Shown here in pieces: positions 1 through 12,924 of a stretch of DNA of 64,000 nt. The stretch is from Lepeophtheirus salmonis. Lineage: Eukaryota > Arthropoda > Copepoda > Siphonostomatoida > Caligidae. Numbering within the stretch: the stretch's first letter is position 1; each line of letters starts with the position of its first letter. The translations under genes and the position numbers were made by a program. The stretch spans positions 16,965,041 through 17,029,040 of the forward strand of contig NC_052137.2 in NCBI RefSeq assembly GCF_016086655.4, in the 5' to 3' direction. The notes beneath the pieces were generated by a model that was given only the letters and a program-made list of their open reading frames with translations, searched no databases and was not told the DNA's origin.

Positions 1-954
1 TATAATATGAAAAACAAAAATTAACAAACACGTCAACGATTCAAATAGAAGAACTGCTAATCACTTCTCCGTTCAAATTCGAGATGATGGATATTCATGC
101 TAGAAAAGACTCAAGGATTGAGGAGCAAGGATAATACGAGAGAAGAACATAATAACATCAGAAATCAAACAATTAATGCAAAAAAGTACATTTTCTAATA
201 AAAAGATTTGAGGGAAACATCAATTTTAACCAAAAATAAACAATAACGATTAATCTTATTATCTATATATTAAGACAAAATATCTTTGAGGCAAAATGGC
301 TTTAAGGCGGCAAAATAGTTTTAAGCAAAAGTACTGAGCACACTTGTAAACAGTACAAACCTTTATCTTACTCAGAAAGTAAAAGAGAACCTGACATTGA
401 CTTGAAAGGAATTCAAAACATTTCTTGGGATAAATATGCTAATCAGTTAAGTCTTATGTCAAATATCTTGGATCAAATTTGTACTTGTCATCTGAGATGC
501 GGCTTTGTTTTGGCTTTAATTTGGTAATAACTAGTATTGTGGATCTTACTCCAGACCAAGACTTTACGGGAGGAGTACCAAGATAATAAAAGGATCAAAC
601 TTTTTTTTAAGAATTATAATTTTTTTTAATCTTTATTAAGATAGCAAATAATATATATGAATTATTTAAAATTTTAGGGTGAAGATGCATTTGAAGAAAT
701 ACAAGTATACTTAATAGTTTACAATTTCTTCCCCAAATTAAGGCCTACAAACATAAATATTCATAAATCCAATTTATAACATTAGCATCTCAATAACAAA
801 ATATCCATAAAAAATAAACTGAATAAAAATCAATAAAGTAAAACAATAGAACACACATCAATTTTGATATCCATTCCCTTCAAGATTGAAATAAATAAAT
901 AAAAAACAAGCAACTAAAGTATAAATATGTAATAGTGAGTGAAAAATTGTTTTT
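1..954. other. AT-rich stretch without recognisable feature
   Basis: No open frame, splice pattern or repeat boundary that I can support. A-rich and T-rich runs only. Confidence 0.4.
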
Positions 955-1485
955 ATGCTAACAACTAGATCATTTATTCCAGCTATTTCTAAAAAGTTTC
1001 AGTATCTTCCGGAATGTCCAAAAATGTCTAACGGAGTTTGATGGATGAATCTAATAATATCAGAGGCTCAGTCCCTAATACCTTCGATCATTTTAGGAAT
1101 TTTAAATCTTTGGTTCTTGCAACCGCCAAAATAAAAATTGCACGAATATCTTCCTCAACTTTGGGTTCTCTTATAGTTATATTCTTTGCTAGGTAATTTT
1201 TAACATTTAACATAGCACTCTTTATCCATTTAGTTCAGGAGTAGGATCTTTATTTTTCGACGACACACCAAACAGAATTATTGCCGTAATTATATTAACA
1301 TTATTGTCTTTCAGACCCCTCAGGTTTAAAGTAATAAATGATCGTAGAATATTTAATTGAGGATATTCCAAAAATATGTCTACTGGTGTTGAATAATTTA
1401 ACACAATCTTTACATTTATTTGAAATTGAGGAGCGAATTTTCTTACATCAACTATTTGGGAAGTTGATGACATAGTTATATGCAT
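955..1485 (-). pseudogene. Unidentified decayed protein-coding remnant
   Basis: On the minus strand an open stretch from 1485 to 1222 (87 codons, ending DPTPELNG) continues after a stop and a frame change into KNYLAKNITIREPKVEED and related codons down to about 1090. Continuity across the break and non-AT-driven composition suggest an old coding sequence, probably a transposon gene. I do not recognise the family. No catalytic motif is visible. Confidence 0.25.
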
Positions 1486-2729
1486 CCCATTACTAGTTAA
1501 ATTTTAATTCCCAAATCCATTTATCACACCTTGACAAGGGAGAGTCTTACAATGGATTTAAAAAAAATTGTTTTTTTCTTGGTTATGACAATAAAACCAA
1601 GACTTTAAGAGGTCTAGACCGAAATGCAAGACTTTAAAAAGTTGGTATCTCTGACAATACTGATCTAGAATACCACGTCCATAGTCAATGCGCACAAAAT
1701 TTTATATGTGAGTAGATTAAAACAGTGTTTGTAATAGAAAAGGAAGGGATTGATATTTGATCATACATCAGAGTTTTCTAGAAGAAATATTAAATATGAA
1801 AGTAAATTAGGTTAAATCATTTTTTTTTTTCATACACATACTATGTAGTCAATTTATATCATATATGATACTACTAATAAATATTTTACGGGAATAAAGT
1901 TCTTTATCTTTGAGGACATAAGGTGGGTTACCACATAAAACAATACACATTACACATGTGTGAAGAATATATATAATTTTGTAATGGACCAATAGACAAT
2001 ATATTTCTAAAAACATTGCATATTATAATTATTGAACTTTAACAATTCTTCCTTTCAAAATAAATAAGTTCTGTGATTCTTGTTTGTATGAGTAAAATAA
2101 GTCATGATAAATTAAATTTTGGAAGGACATCATTCACTAATGTGACGTTTTCTCTACCACAAACAAGAAAATTTTTAGATTGCAGAATCTCTTTATCTTG
2201 AAAAAGAGAATTCATGAGGAAAAATATTAAAATATACAAAGTTCTTATAAATGAACTAGGCGTACATACTTGATAGATCTGTGGTAATCCCATAGAGATC
2301 AAATACATTGAGTGAAAAAGCTGAGTAATAGGAAGGGAAATTCTTTGACGTCGGGACAGCAAACGAGAGAAAAAAGATAATTGACCAAAAAAATCGGGAA
2401 CAATTAGTATTTCTTGCTATAAGCTCCAACAATTTTATCAAATTAAAAACATAATTTGCATCTCATTGGTCATTACATCACATCAACCTGCACATGATTA
2501 CTACACGCGTATATTACTTAATTAAGATATTTGAGTTTATGAAGGGTAGTTCTTTTTAACGTTTGCATTTCTTTCTGGCCACATCCCATCCCACTTCAAC
2601 CCGGTTTTGATACAAACATAACTTTATGGAGAATAAGTCCGGTACGAATGTCACACTAGTATGTCAGTTGATCACTATGCTTCTTTACAACAACATACCC
2701 ATGCCTTCTTTTAATTAGGAAATAAAAAC
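1486..2729. other. AT-rich stretch without recognisable gene
   Basis: Only short frames dominated by AT-rich codons (for example minus-strand frames at 2102-2441) with no family resemblance. Nothing else seen. Confidence 0.4.
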
Positions 2730-2779
2730 GTTTGGCACTTTTTTGTATTTTTTGCAATTTAAAATGTAAAATAAACAAT

Positions 2780-3720
2780 GCTTTATGGGTAAAGCGGTCG
2801 AGTGCACTACTCGACTCGTCCAAAAATTTCAGAAAACGTGTCGAACAGGATGGTGAGAACCCACTGACGATGATTTCTCAGAAGCAATCAAAATTGTACA
2901 GAGTCCTACTTTGTTGAGGACAATAAACATAAAATTCAGAAAATTCCCGGCCAATCGATGAATGTTAGCACTGACAGCATCGATGGAGCGTCTCATTCAA
3001 TTGTCCATCCCGTTATCAATAAAGACTTACGGTACCACAGCTACTCATGCCGCAAGGGGCAGATTATTACCCCGTCAAATTTGGAGAAAAGTGTCATCCG
3101 AACCAAGGCTTTGATCAAACTAAAATAAAAGCATCATGTAAAAGACCTTGTCTGGTTATTATCAGATTAGAAACATTAATGTCTTACACAGAAGCATAAC
3201 TTGAAGAAGAATAGATGGTTGTCAAAATACCTTTATAACGTCCCTAGGATCATGAAGGGAAAGTACCCGCAGTAAGTTATGGTTCTTGGCATGGTTAACA
3301 GCGAAAGCCACGTAATAACGCCCTTCATCTTCAAGCAGGAACTGAAGGTCAACGCCCAGGCCTACACCAATGTTCTCAACACCAAAGTCTTCCCCTGTAT
3401 CCGCAGCATCATGAAAGACGGATCTTGGATCTGACAGCAAGACGGGACATCCAGTCACACCAACTAAAGAACAATCGTTTTTTTTTATTCTGAAAATGTT
3501 ATGTACGTCCCTCCGAGTTCTTATCCTCCTTACTTGCGGAAATTGAACTCTTTAGAATATTTTGTCTTTGGTAATGTTGAATGGGCTTCCAATGAAGGTT
3601 CCCACAGCCCCACAAGATTCCTGAGAAGTAGGATAAGGAGGTAATTCTGGACGACTTTAACCAGTGGGACGATTAAGAAGGCAGTAAGATGTTTCCAGGG
3701 ACATTATTAAGGTGTGGTTC
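2780..3720 (+). pseudogene. Mariner-type transposase relic 1
   Basis: Reading the plus strand across several frames gives successive pieces of a mariner-type transposase: INKDLRYHSYSCRKGQ near 3018, WLLSD near 3153, VMVLGMVNSESHVI near 3280, NAQAYTNVLNTKVFPCI near 3352, QQDGTSSHTN near 3440 (the region of the second catalytic Asp) and LNSLEYFVFGNVEWA near 3545 (the LNPLDYFVW block). Many stops and frameshifts interrupt it, so the element is inactive. The longest open frame here, on the minus strand (3222-3458), is the reverse complement of this relic. Confidence 0.72.
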
Positions 3721-4119
3721 GAGCAAAGGGTAATTTTATTGATTGAGTGTCCAATTTATGTTATGTTGTTGATTTTTGTTAGTCCCGCGTAAAACATACC
3801 CACTTTTGTGGGATATAATTGTAACTCCAAACCGGCAAATCTCGCAAAATATAAGTTTTAAGAACAATAACATGTATCTCCTGAATCAAAATATATATTT
3901 ACACTAATTATATCACTTGAGAAGACGTGAGAATGAGAGGATTCACGAATCTAACTCAATTTAATCCATAATTATTGATTCTTGAATTGAATTTTAGATA
4001 GAATAGTTTACAAAATCAATCAATATTTTTTTGAAAGGGTAAATAAAATTATATTTAAAATTAAAAATTGGAATAAAATTTGAATATCTAGTATAATATA
4101 ATATTATATTTGTATGTAT

Positions 4120-4285
4120 GTTCGCTAATAAAAACGTATAACCAGGGTATTTATTTAAAAACAGAGACAGAGAAAGGCATTCAACATAACATAAAAGTTG
4201 TTTAAAATTCTGAGTTATTTACTTAAGGCTATGTTTCATTCCGATTAGACCAGATTCCTGGCTCTGGAGGGCAAGTTATTTATGT
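4120..4285. repeat. Dispersed repeat R2, copy 1
   Basis: It shares long blocks with 15185-15345, including the GGGTATTTA block, ATTCTGAGTTAT and GACCAGATTCCTGG followed by GGCTCTGGAGGGCAAG (or the close variant). Two copies in the same orientation, roughly 75-80 percent alike by eye. Class unknown. Confidence 0.6.
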
Positions 4286-4844
4286 TCATTAATAAATTGA
4301 TAACTCATTATAACTCAACTTCCTATCTGGTCTCTTTGAGCTCCAAAAAGTAATTTTGGTGTTTTGGGTATAGAAAAAGCTCCCCATATATGAAACACCT
4401 TCAAACACAAACACGCAAATCGGCACCCCGTCATAGCCTGACCTGTTTCAAAAGACGCATCCATGCAAAGTTTCACCCTCCGAGGCCCAACGGTGTGGGC
4501 ACCATAAAAGAAACGCACACACAAACTGTATTACATGTATATCAAGAAAAAAAAAATCAAATTATATACACTAGGATTGATAAGACTAAAATCTTTTGTC
4601 TCCTTTAAACTATAGTAGATATTGTTGCAACTGTCTCTATTCCTTTTTGACATCAACAGTTCTACACCGATTGAATTTCAATAGCTTTTAAAAATAGTAT
4701 TTGCCCATATTTTTTAACCGTTTTTTTTTTTTTTGTATTTGTTCCAATTTATTAAGCTCATAATACATAACATAATATGAATTTCGAGCATGAATCACTT
4801 TAACTGGTAGTCCATTGAAATCTGATTACTTACTGAATAAAATA

Positions 4845-4900
4845 ATTATTGAAGGTTGAGTGATTGAAATTAATTCATATTTCGATTTATTAAAGCATTT
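4845..4900. repeat. Single arm of the foldback repeat seen at 13787-13925
   Basis: GAAGGTTGAGTGATTGAAAT and the following ATTCATATTTCGATTTATTA match one arm of the inverted repeat at 13787-13925 with a few changes. It lies about 60 bases before mariner relic 2 and could be that family's terminal repeat. Confidence 0.5.
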
Positions 4901-4949
4901 ACATTATACAATTAGTTACAAAACAGAGCGAACCTGAACTCTTTATCTT

Positions 4950-5520
4950 TCGTACAAGTCGAGAAAATGACCCTATAACGTGATCAACGAATTTCCATTC
5001 GCATACTCCAAGCAGTTGGGCGTCTCCAGGACCAACGTCTACGTCGTCAGCAACTTCAAACGTTGGAGAGGAAGAAAGACTCTCTCTAAAAGGCCAAACT
5101 GGACCCGGAGGAGCTAAAAAAAAACAGCCCAGGCCAATCACCTCAAGTCCATGAGGATACATGAAAGAGATCTCGAAGTTTCAAACCAAACTGTCCAGAA
5201 AGCTATAATAAAGTGGGTGGAAAGAGCATTGTGAGGGTGGAGAGCCCACTTTTAACACCAGCAATAAAAAGAACTCATCTCCTCCGTTGCAAGAGTCTTT
5301 TGACTTCTTTTCAACTCTTTTTTGTAACTCATGGTCCCCTTACAGCCTGATGCCAACCTTCTCGATTACAACTTTTGAGTGCATATCAAGGGTAAGACCA
5401 GCAATGTCCGTCATCCAAAAACACTGTCAGCCAGCACTTACACGCCATAATAAGAGGACTACATCGTAGCTGGTGCCAGGCCTTCCGTACCTCAAAGCCA
5501 TTTGTCGCTAAGGGTGGCTA
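4950..5520 (+). pseudogene. Mariner-type transposase relic 2 (same family as 56495-57060)
   Basis: The block can be aligned by eye, with indels, to 56495-57060: both run through CATTGGCACACTCCAAG-like sequence, a CAGCCCAGGC segment, GAGATCTCG, an AGACTGTCCAGAAAGCTAT-like segment and a tail encoding QYWDAM-like residues. It encodes fragments of a helix-turn-helix and of a catalytic domain, for example RDLEVSNQTVQKAI. The frame is broken throughout, so it is a dead copy. Confidence 0.62.
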
Positions 5521-5774
5521 GATTAATAATTAAGAGAGTTTAGATACACATCTAATTGTAGTATGAATTTTCTTGTAATTCTATTGTTAATTTAGGAATT
5601 ATATCTTGTTGAAGTTTAAAATTCAAAGTGTTCAAATTTTAATGGATCACTCGGTAAATAAGAAAATCAAGTACAATATGTATTAATTCAATGTTCAATC
5701 AGATTCCTCAGATTATAAATTTTATTTTATCGTAATTACAAATGAATAATGACTGAAAGGGGAATTACTATGGA

Positions 5775-5870
5775 TGTAAATCCTAAGCATTTTTTAGTGT
5801 CTAAGTTTTTTTTTTGTTGGCAATCTTAACAAAGATATTTTTCTTCAAAGCTGTTATCATAATTATTTCA
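5775..5870. repeat. Dispersed repeat R13, copy 1
   Basis: TAAATCCTAAGCATTTTTTA plus TTCTTCAAAGCTGTTATCAT recur at 46165-46265 and, partly, at 57160-57245. In two of the three places it follows a mariner relic of the same family, so it may be part of that element's 3' end. Confidence 0.5.
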
Positions 5871-6009
5871 TTCTTGAGAGAGAAAATCCAAGTATAAAGT
5901 GTACCCACGAGTCTGTGTGTTTTTTGGGAAGTTATAAGCAGTGATACATAATATATGTCCCACTTGTATTTTAAAATAATAGAAACGGGCAAATAACAAA
6001 CATGATCAT

Positions 6010-6560
6010 ATGGAAGGAGAGCATCTTAGCCGTCATGATGTTGTTTTGGATCATCTGCAAGCAGCCGTGAGAGCGAGGAAATAAACACAAAGCCCACAAC
6101 GTATATAGAAAAAGACACACCTATAGGTTCTTACTAACCCAATGTAAATCCTTAATTCCATTCTGAGTCCAACAAGGACATACACCTATAACTCCCGAGC
6201 AAACCCTAGTTGTTACTCTTTGCCTTTCATGAGCATAGCACTAGTTATTACTTGGATGTTTTTTCTTCAAGAATTAAATAATAATGACTACAACTTTCTA
6301 GGATATATTTTATACAACTTAATTTATAAGTGTAAGTCCCTCGTAGACTCAAAGTAGAATTGAACATCAAAAACGGAGTAATTCCTGGCTATGTCCTTGA
6401 TAAATACAGAGTGAGACCTTTGTTTAATAATTTTATCTCATAGCTACTTGCTGATAGTCTAATAAAATGTCGTAACAACTAAGTTATTCTCCTCTGCAAC
6501 ATTCTTCAAACGTTCAGGGTTACCATGTTAACTTGTGGGGGGTTATTTTCCATACTGAAA
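6010..6560. repeat. R1 element, copy a
   Basis: It contains R1 landmarks: GCATCTTAGCCGTCATGATG, TCCATTCTGAGTCCAACAAG and CTCCCGAGCAAACCCT, then at 6500-6530 the terminal segment TTCAAACGTTCAGGGTTACC. The left end is eroded. Confidence 0.6.
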
Positions 6561-7134
6561 TGGCTTAATATTGACAACTCTAGTAGTTATTATATTATAG
6601 GAACATAGTAATTCTAATTGATATTAATTAATATAGATATATTTTTATATGGGAACACTTTAATAAACATTATATTTAATGATTTGACGGTCATCTTATC
6701 AATTGATGATGAAGTTGTGTATCTTTACATTGAATATCAAATTGACCTTTAAAGTACCATCATTAATAGGCCTCGGAATTGTCGGTTGACAACATGTTTA
6801 TTATAACTATGATTGTTGACATTTTGCTTTGATCAAACTAAATGACATTTTATATACAAGAGTAGGTTATCTTTGACCGAGTACTCTTTTTCATGGACTT
6901 TTTTGTAGCTCTTTTATATATATTATAATTAATCAAATTAGACAAACCATATTAATTTACTCCAGGGATAAGATGAAACGAATTGAAAGTTTAGTTAGTA
7001 AATTTAAGGGACTCCGTGATGTACTGTAATAATAACTGGGGAGAATATTACCAATTCCTTAATACTACGTAGCTCTTATAAACAAACACTTCATGGGCAA
7101 TTATCTTTTATGAGCACAAACGAATGTTCAATCC

Positions 7135-7235
7135 AGTTCGAATATAATTAAATGTAGGAAATTCACTCCTCAGGAGATAAATAATAATGACAACGACTGA
7201 GGAAAAAGAAATACATTCTTCAAATCACCAATTTC
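7135..7235. repeat. R1 internal fragment
   Basis: TTCACTCCTCAGGAGATAAA followed by TAATAATGACAACGACTGAG matches the inner part of R1 copy c near 16465-16505. Confidence 0.45.
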
Positions 7236-7427
7236 AAACAAATAGACGAGTCAAACAATTCACTCAATTTTTATCACTACTCCGGATCCTCTAAATAGGT
7301 TGTAAGACTGATCACTGTGTAAATAATTCCTACATATTTTGGACAAAAAAAAACAATCTCAATTATTTATCTCTAAAGATTATGACATAACTTACCGAAC
7401 CAAATTTTATAAGTTTTAGGACTGATA

Positions 7428-7843
7428 TACCGGTAGTTGCATAAATACGCGGACTATTTGGGGGAAATAATTAAATGTTTAATAAATTTCTTATGACGTA
7501 TTTTTTTTGAGAATTCAATATATAATAGAGAATTTATTCTGCTATAAAATTTAATATAATTACTGAATATAACCGCCATCAGCTCCTGTGACATTCTCCA
7601 AGCGCCCGCTGAAGGCCTTGCACAGATTGATGATGTAATGGTCTTCCATAGCTGTCCATTGCTCATTGATGCTGGCCTTTAATGAGTCCAAATTCGGGTG
7701 GCGGGTAGATGCGAGTAAGAAAAACAAAAACAAAGCCAAAAGATTAACCGAGTTACTTGTGTTGGATTTTTTTATTTCCGGTCACGGAACCTCAAGATAT
7801 AAGCGTTTAAAAATTAGTCCGCGTATTTATGCAACTACCGGTA
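7428..7843 (-). mobile_element. 416-bp mariner deletion derivative with intact TIRs
   Basis: It is bounded by near-perfect inverted repeats of about 29 bases, each reading TACCGGTAGTTGCATAAATA inward, with TA immediately outside both ends (7426-7427 and 7844-7845), the target duplication of the Tc1/mariner superfamily. Inside, the minus strand encodes only the last part of a mariner transposase (KASINEQWTAMEDHYIINLC and then GRLENVTGADGGYIQ). Everything upstream, including the DNA-binding and most of the catalytic domain, is missing. It is a MITE-like element moved in trans. Confidence 0.82.
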
Positions 7844-8539
7844 TAGGACTTAACTGGACCTAACCAGGACTGAATTGGACGGGAATGCAGACTTCAGTCC
7901 TTAATAAGGACTGACACAACAATGATTGTATAACCTTTGTATATGTTACGTATTACGTATAAAAAGTCATTTAACCTTTAAATCTTTAATTATTTAACTT
8001 CAAGGTCAAACCAAACTCTGGACGTTTATATCATTACTCACAAAGACTTGGAATTTCCTCTGATTGTGTTTACTTCCTCCTTTATTATTCATGCCTGACG
8101 AACGTATTTATATATATAAATATATGAAGGTACAGGAATATATATGTACATCTTTATCGAACATAAGCCTAGTTGAAGAGATAGATGTTGAACAAAAAGG
8201 AGGAACAGTATCCTATGTTAGCTTTGATAAATCGGGGAAGTCGAAAAACATTGATCTAAGACTCCTTCAATTAAGTATTTTAGCAGTTTATTAATGTTAA
8301 CCAAAATTAAATAAAAAGCATATCTCCCAGGCCACACTAATGAAAACACTTTTTCCTTGCACAGATCATTGATAGTGCACCATCGGTAACTAATGCATAG
8401 GTTTAGAATTTGTGAGTACACTGACAGAAAGGCTAAAATTAACGGTAATTATTTTTCTCCTAAATCTTGATTTGGTGATATAATACAGTTAAATGTATCA
8501 ATAAATTATTATAAAATACGTGTACGCACGATTATATAT

Positions 8540-8930
8540 ATTGGGTAGGGGCTCAGTTTTTGGATTTTTTTATCCAAAAAAAAAAATCCAAATATGAAAT
8601 TTTAAAAAAAATCAAATATTACATTTTTTGCGAAATTATTTCAAAAATCCATAGCATTTGACAAAAAATTGAATTTTTTGGAAAACAATTTCCAAAATCT
8701 ACAGCTGTCAGAAAAAAATTATTGTTTTTGGAAAAAAATTGCAAAAACAAAATGTCAAATGAATTTTTTTTTTTTTTTGAATTTAAAAAAAAAAAAATCC
8801 ATAGGTAATGGCAGAAAATTTAATTTCTTGTAATTTTTTTTCTTTTAAATTGATTTTTTTTGAAAAAAATTGCAAAAAGTGAAATTTCTAATATTAATTT
8901 TGACCTAAAAATACTTTTTTTAACTAAACT
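8540..8930. repeat. AT-rich low-complexity tract, R8-associated type
   Basis: Alternating runs such as TTTTTGGAAAAAAATTGCAA and AATTTTTTGAAA resemble the tracts at 17850-18210, 18955-19160 and 48230-48620 that adjoin R8 ends. No coding content. Confidence 0.5.
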
Positions 8931-9636
8931 AGCTGTTGCCATGCCAAAAATAATCTGACAGCCTTGAAACTTTGCCAAAATCATTTATTTTGTTGTTTCT
9001 AACAGAAACAGTCTTTGAGTAGGTGGAGACAAATATCTACCCAAAAAGGGGACAGCCTAGTGTACTTATAGAAAAGCTTGATTCTTGCACAGCATTGTAG
9101 CTATATACATGTGTCTTTATGTATAGTATTTACTATATAGAAGGCGGATGTAAAACGTACATTCCTTAGAATGAAAAATGTCTTATAGGAGAAGGAAAAA
9201 AGTATTATATAGATTTCAAGAGATTCTCATGACCATTTTCAATACTTAGACGGGAAGCCAGTCCTTTAATCCTATCCCTTGAATAACTCCAACATTGCAC
9301 AAAATTGAGAATTCCTCCTAATACATGAAGGTTTACTGGTTATACAGGGTATTAAAATTGAATTACATTAAGATGTATAACTATATACTTTCATATGGAT
9401 ATTTTGCTAATTAATCAAAATAGTAATTTTGGTGGTCTATCAGTGGAGTTGTAAACGTCTAATTATAAAGTAATCACAAGTGGATAAAAAATAACACTGA
9501 GGAATACATTATTGATTCTCAGTTTCTTCTTTTCTTAGCATACCCCAGGTAATATTTTCTACAACTTTATCATTCTTGGTATTTAATTCCGTGCTCCTTG
9601 ACCTATCAGTATATATTACTTATGGATTCTACCACA

Positions 9637-9677
9637 GATGAGTTCGTTTAATAAGTCTCTTATTAAACGAACTCATC
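9637..9677. repeat. Perfect 19-bp hairpin
   Basis: Arms GATGAGTTCGTTTAATAAG (9637-9655) and its exact complement (9659-9677) are separated by three bases. The role is unknown; it could be the centre of a palindromic MITE or a cruciform. No poly-T or gene end is nearby. Confidence 0.9.
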
Positions 9678-12600
9678 GGTTTTAGTCCGGATAAAAGGTA
9701 ATAACTTGAAAAGGGCATTGTTACTTAATTTTGTACTTTCAATACATTTCATCCAGCTTAAGACAGACAATTTCCACACAGTCCATGTTGTGTCTTGACA
9801 CGGTTGAGGAGACACAAACTATTTCAACCAAGGAATCCAGGATGACCGAGACAAATGGGGAGAGGAAAGACGTGAAGGAATAATACAAGGCTTATTTATA
9901 GGAACATCTATATTCTTATTAATACAAAAACCTAATCTGATACATACATAAAATACACGACTATTTATACTTAAATTAGGTAAAAGACTGTACTTTACAC
10001 ATATATATACATACAAGAAATTTAAATTTATTTATTTTGTGTTTCAAATTTCTTTATTTTGTTTTTGAAATTTCTTTATCATGTTTATATAAATAAAATA
10101 AATGTATTTATATATTTTATTGTTAAAATCAAATTAGCTAAATAATTAATAAAGTATACCTCTAAATTCTTTAAATCAATATATTAATGAATGTACTTTT
10201 AAATTTACCTTCGTGTTTTAAACATTACTACTTGATGGCTTGTGTAAGTAGACCACAAGTAATAGAGAAATAATTTTATAACCTCATTATGAGGTTATAG
10301 ATAATGTATATTTACACAACTTTATAAAAAGTGGAATAAGTCACTCCAACTAGCGGTACCATTAACTTTGTTATGTAGTTTAGTTTTGGAATGTTTTTTT
10401 TTTTTTTGTTTGACTAGTTCAGTTGAAATTTTTTGAAGCCACGAGCTGTATTTATCAGAATTTACATTTTATTTTCGAGAACAGTGATTTGGCTACATAG
10501 CCAGAAAAAACGAACACAATGGAAATATAAGTAAAAGTAACTACTTCATGCTACTGTTCCATGATATATATAATTTTATAAGCAGTGAAAATATCATAGA
10601 TAATCATGAGGCCTACTTTGAAGTTCTTAAGATACAAAGAACAGATCTTTTTTATCGTTGACATAAAAAAAAGAATGGAATGAATTCTACAGATAATTCT
10701 AACAGGTAGTGACATCAAAGTAAGTCTTCAGTTATATTTTTAATGGATGTTACTTGGAAGGGTTTAATTGACCATTTGAGTAAAAGTTATTGAAACCAAT
10801 GACACAGTCCACTAGAAGAAAAGCTTGCTCTCTTTGAATGATGACTTCATTTTCACTTGATATCCTAGCAAATGTAGTGGCTTTAGAAGTGCATCTTTGA
10901 CGTTTTTGTGCCTGAATGGAGATATATTTGGGAAGATTTGCTATGAACAGCAACATGCAACCAATAAATTTTTGGAAGTTTGATCCCCATCCCTTGTGGC
11001 TGTATCTTGTATTTTTGAAATCCCTTCATTTGTCAATACTCTCACAGACAAAATCACCATGCTGAAAAAGGAGTGAGCACGCGATTGAATAATCAGAAGG
11101 TACTTCGTCGTCTAAGAATAACTCTTAGCCAGGAACTTTTGGAATATTCGTCCTTGAGGAAAGAATGAAGAGATCTGGAGAGATTCGTGGAATCAGTTTC
11201 ATAACCAAAATATAGCCTCATTAAGGAATGTATTTTTTTCTTTTTTCCGGAAAAGAAGTCTTCCGTCTTCCATTCACTTACAATTCCGTGGTATTTAACA
11301 GTATAACAGATAATAATTAAAATATTCGTACATAAAAATATTACAGTTTCGGTTTATATACGTGCGGGCGTAATTTAAATATTTGAGCAAAAAATTTTTT
11401 TGTAAGTCATCAATAAACAAACACATTTATGACGTAATGTATGCGTAGGGAAATGCAGGGATTTTTAGTGGGAGCCCTGACAAGGGGATAACTTTTTTCT
11501 CAAATAAATGAATGTAGGTGGGCGAATCCAACCTCTCGCAAGGGTCAAGGAAGCCACCCTCGCACTTTTATCCATCCACTGGAATCACTTGCAGGTTGGC
11601 CTAACCCTTAAAGGAGGCTGAAAAGTCCCGCCTCTTCCAAAGTCTAGTAGACAGTCACCAAAGTAACGGCTGTGAGATGAGTAATCCCTTTGTTTTATAA
11701 GTATTTTTTCGATGTCAATGGACTCGTTGATTGACTGACAAGAATAATACTACATAATACTACATAATTGTTAATAGCGAGTTTAAAAGTCTATCGACTT
11801 AAGTGAATAAACTTGTATTACTCCAACTCGAAAAACTTGACTTTTTTCGAGGAATCTTTTAAAAAGACATTTCTTTACTTTTTTCCAAGAATTAATTTTT
11901 TAAACTAAAAATATAAATTTTTAATTTAAAAAAATGTACAGGGCCTCTATTTTTTTTAAATCAAGCGTGTGCCGAGCCAAATCCCCTCTAAACCCCAGAG
12001 CCTACTTCTTATACACGGGTGTTTAAGTTATAGCTGTATTCGGAAAAGCCTGCAAATATTTGATAATATTTCCCATTTTGGCTCTAGATTGCGAACCAAA
12101 AAATAATAAAACCTTCTCATGATTTATGTACCAACATTAAAAATGGCTAAAATCAATAGTCAATAGACTATGGGAAGAAGTTTTGATTTGTATCATTTTT
12201 GCGAACAAAATAATCAAATTATTATGTGATTTGTATACCCTTTTATTTGTGAATAACAAATTTTGCAATTATTTATCATGATGATATAAAAATAAAACAT
12301 AGAAATAAATAAAAAAAAATTTGGAGTAGAATATAACTGAAAATTATTACCTACTGAAGAACAGAGTTTTTATTGATTTAATGCTACAAAAATGAGCACA
12401 ATCTTTATTTATTTTGGCAATATCCGAGAAGTGGAATTATGTCTAGAGGTACTTTTGTGTGCAATTTATTTGTAACTACGATTATTATTATCCGAAGAGG
12501 TGAAAGTTCCTGCTGTGTAATTTATGATTCACAAAGAAAATACTTTTACTCCAAAAATAATTTTATCTGTTAGAACTTGATGAATAAATTATTTTTAGTA

Positions 12601-12924
12601 CTATATCAAACATTTGCAGGCTTTTCCAATACAGTTATAACTTAAATTTAGACCATCGTCCGTATCTAAGAAGCAGGCCTTGGTTTTAGAGTGGATTTAG
12701 CTTGGCCCCAGGCTTGATTTGAAAAGGGGTATATTTTATAAAAATCATTAGTCAATAAATTAAAATTGGTCTTTAAAAAAAATATGATTTTTTCTAAAAG
12801 TGTATTTACATTCGATTATAGTTAAAAAATCATATTAAAAATTGGCTAATTCTATCCTTTTAACTTCAATGAGTAACTAATAATTATAACCAGAGTTGTA
12901 AAAAATATGATATGGCTTCATGCA
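9678..12924. other. AT-rich stretch without recognisable gene
   Basis: Short frames only, for example a minus-strand frame at 10750-10956 of no known family. It includes a small palindrome at 10277-10299 (TATAACCTCA, three bases, complement) and a short T-rich tandem array at 10020-10085 with a unit near 24 bases. I see no transposase blocks. Confidence 0.4.

Noticed and set aside
2732..2917. Plus-strand 61-codon frame as a small gene
   Set aside because: It overlaps the eroded N-terminal part of mariner relic 1 (serine/arginine-rich HTH remnant) and has no independent support.
3222..3458. Minus-strand 78-codon frame as a gene
   Set aside because: It is the reverse complement of mariner transposase relic 1, which shows clear family motifs on the plus strand.
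4320..4540. 3' tail of a non-LTR element (ATGCAAAGTTTCACCC ... AAACGCACACACAAAC)
   Set aside because: The wording resembles LINE 3' ends, but there is no coding part, terminal microsatellite or second copy to support it.
10277..10299. Palindrome TATAACCTCA-TTA-TGAGGTTATA as a regulatory site
   Set aside because: A single short AT-rich palindrome far from any gene; chance or MITE remnant is more likely.
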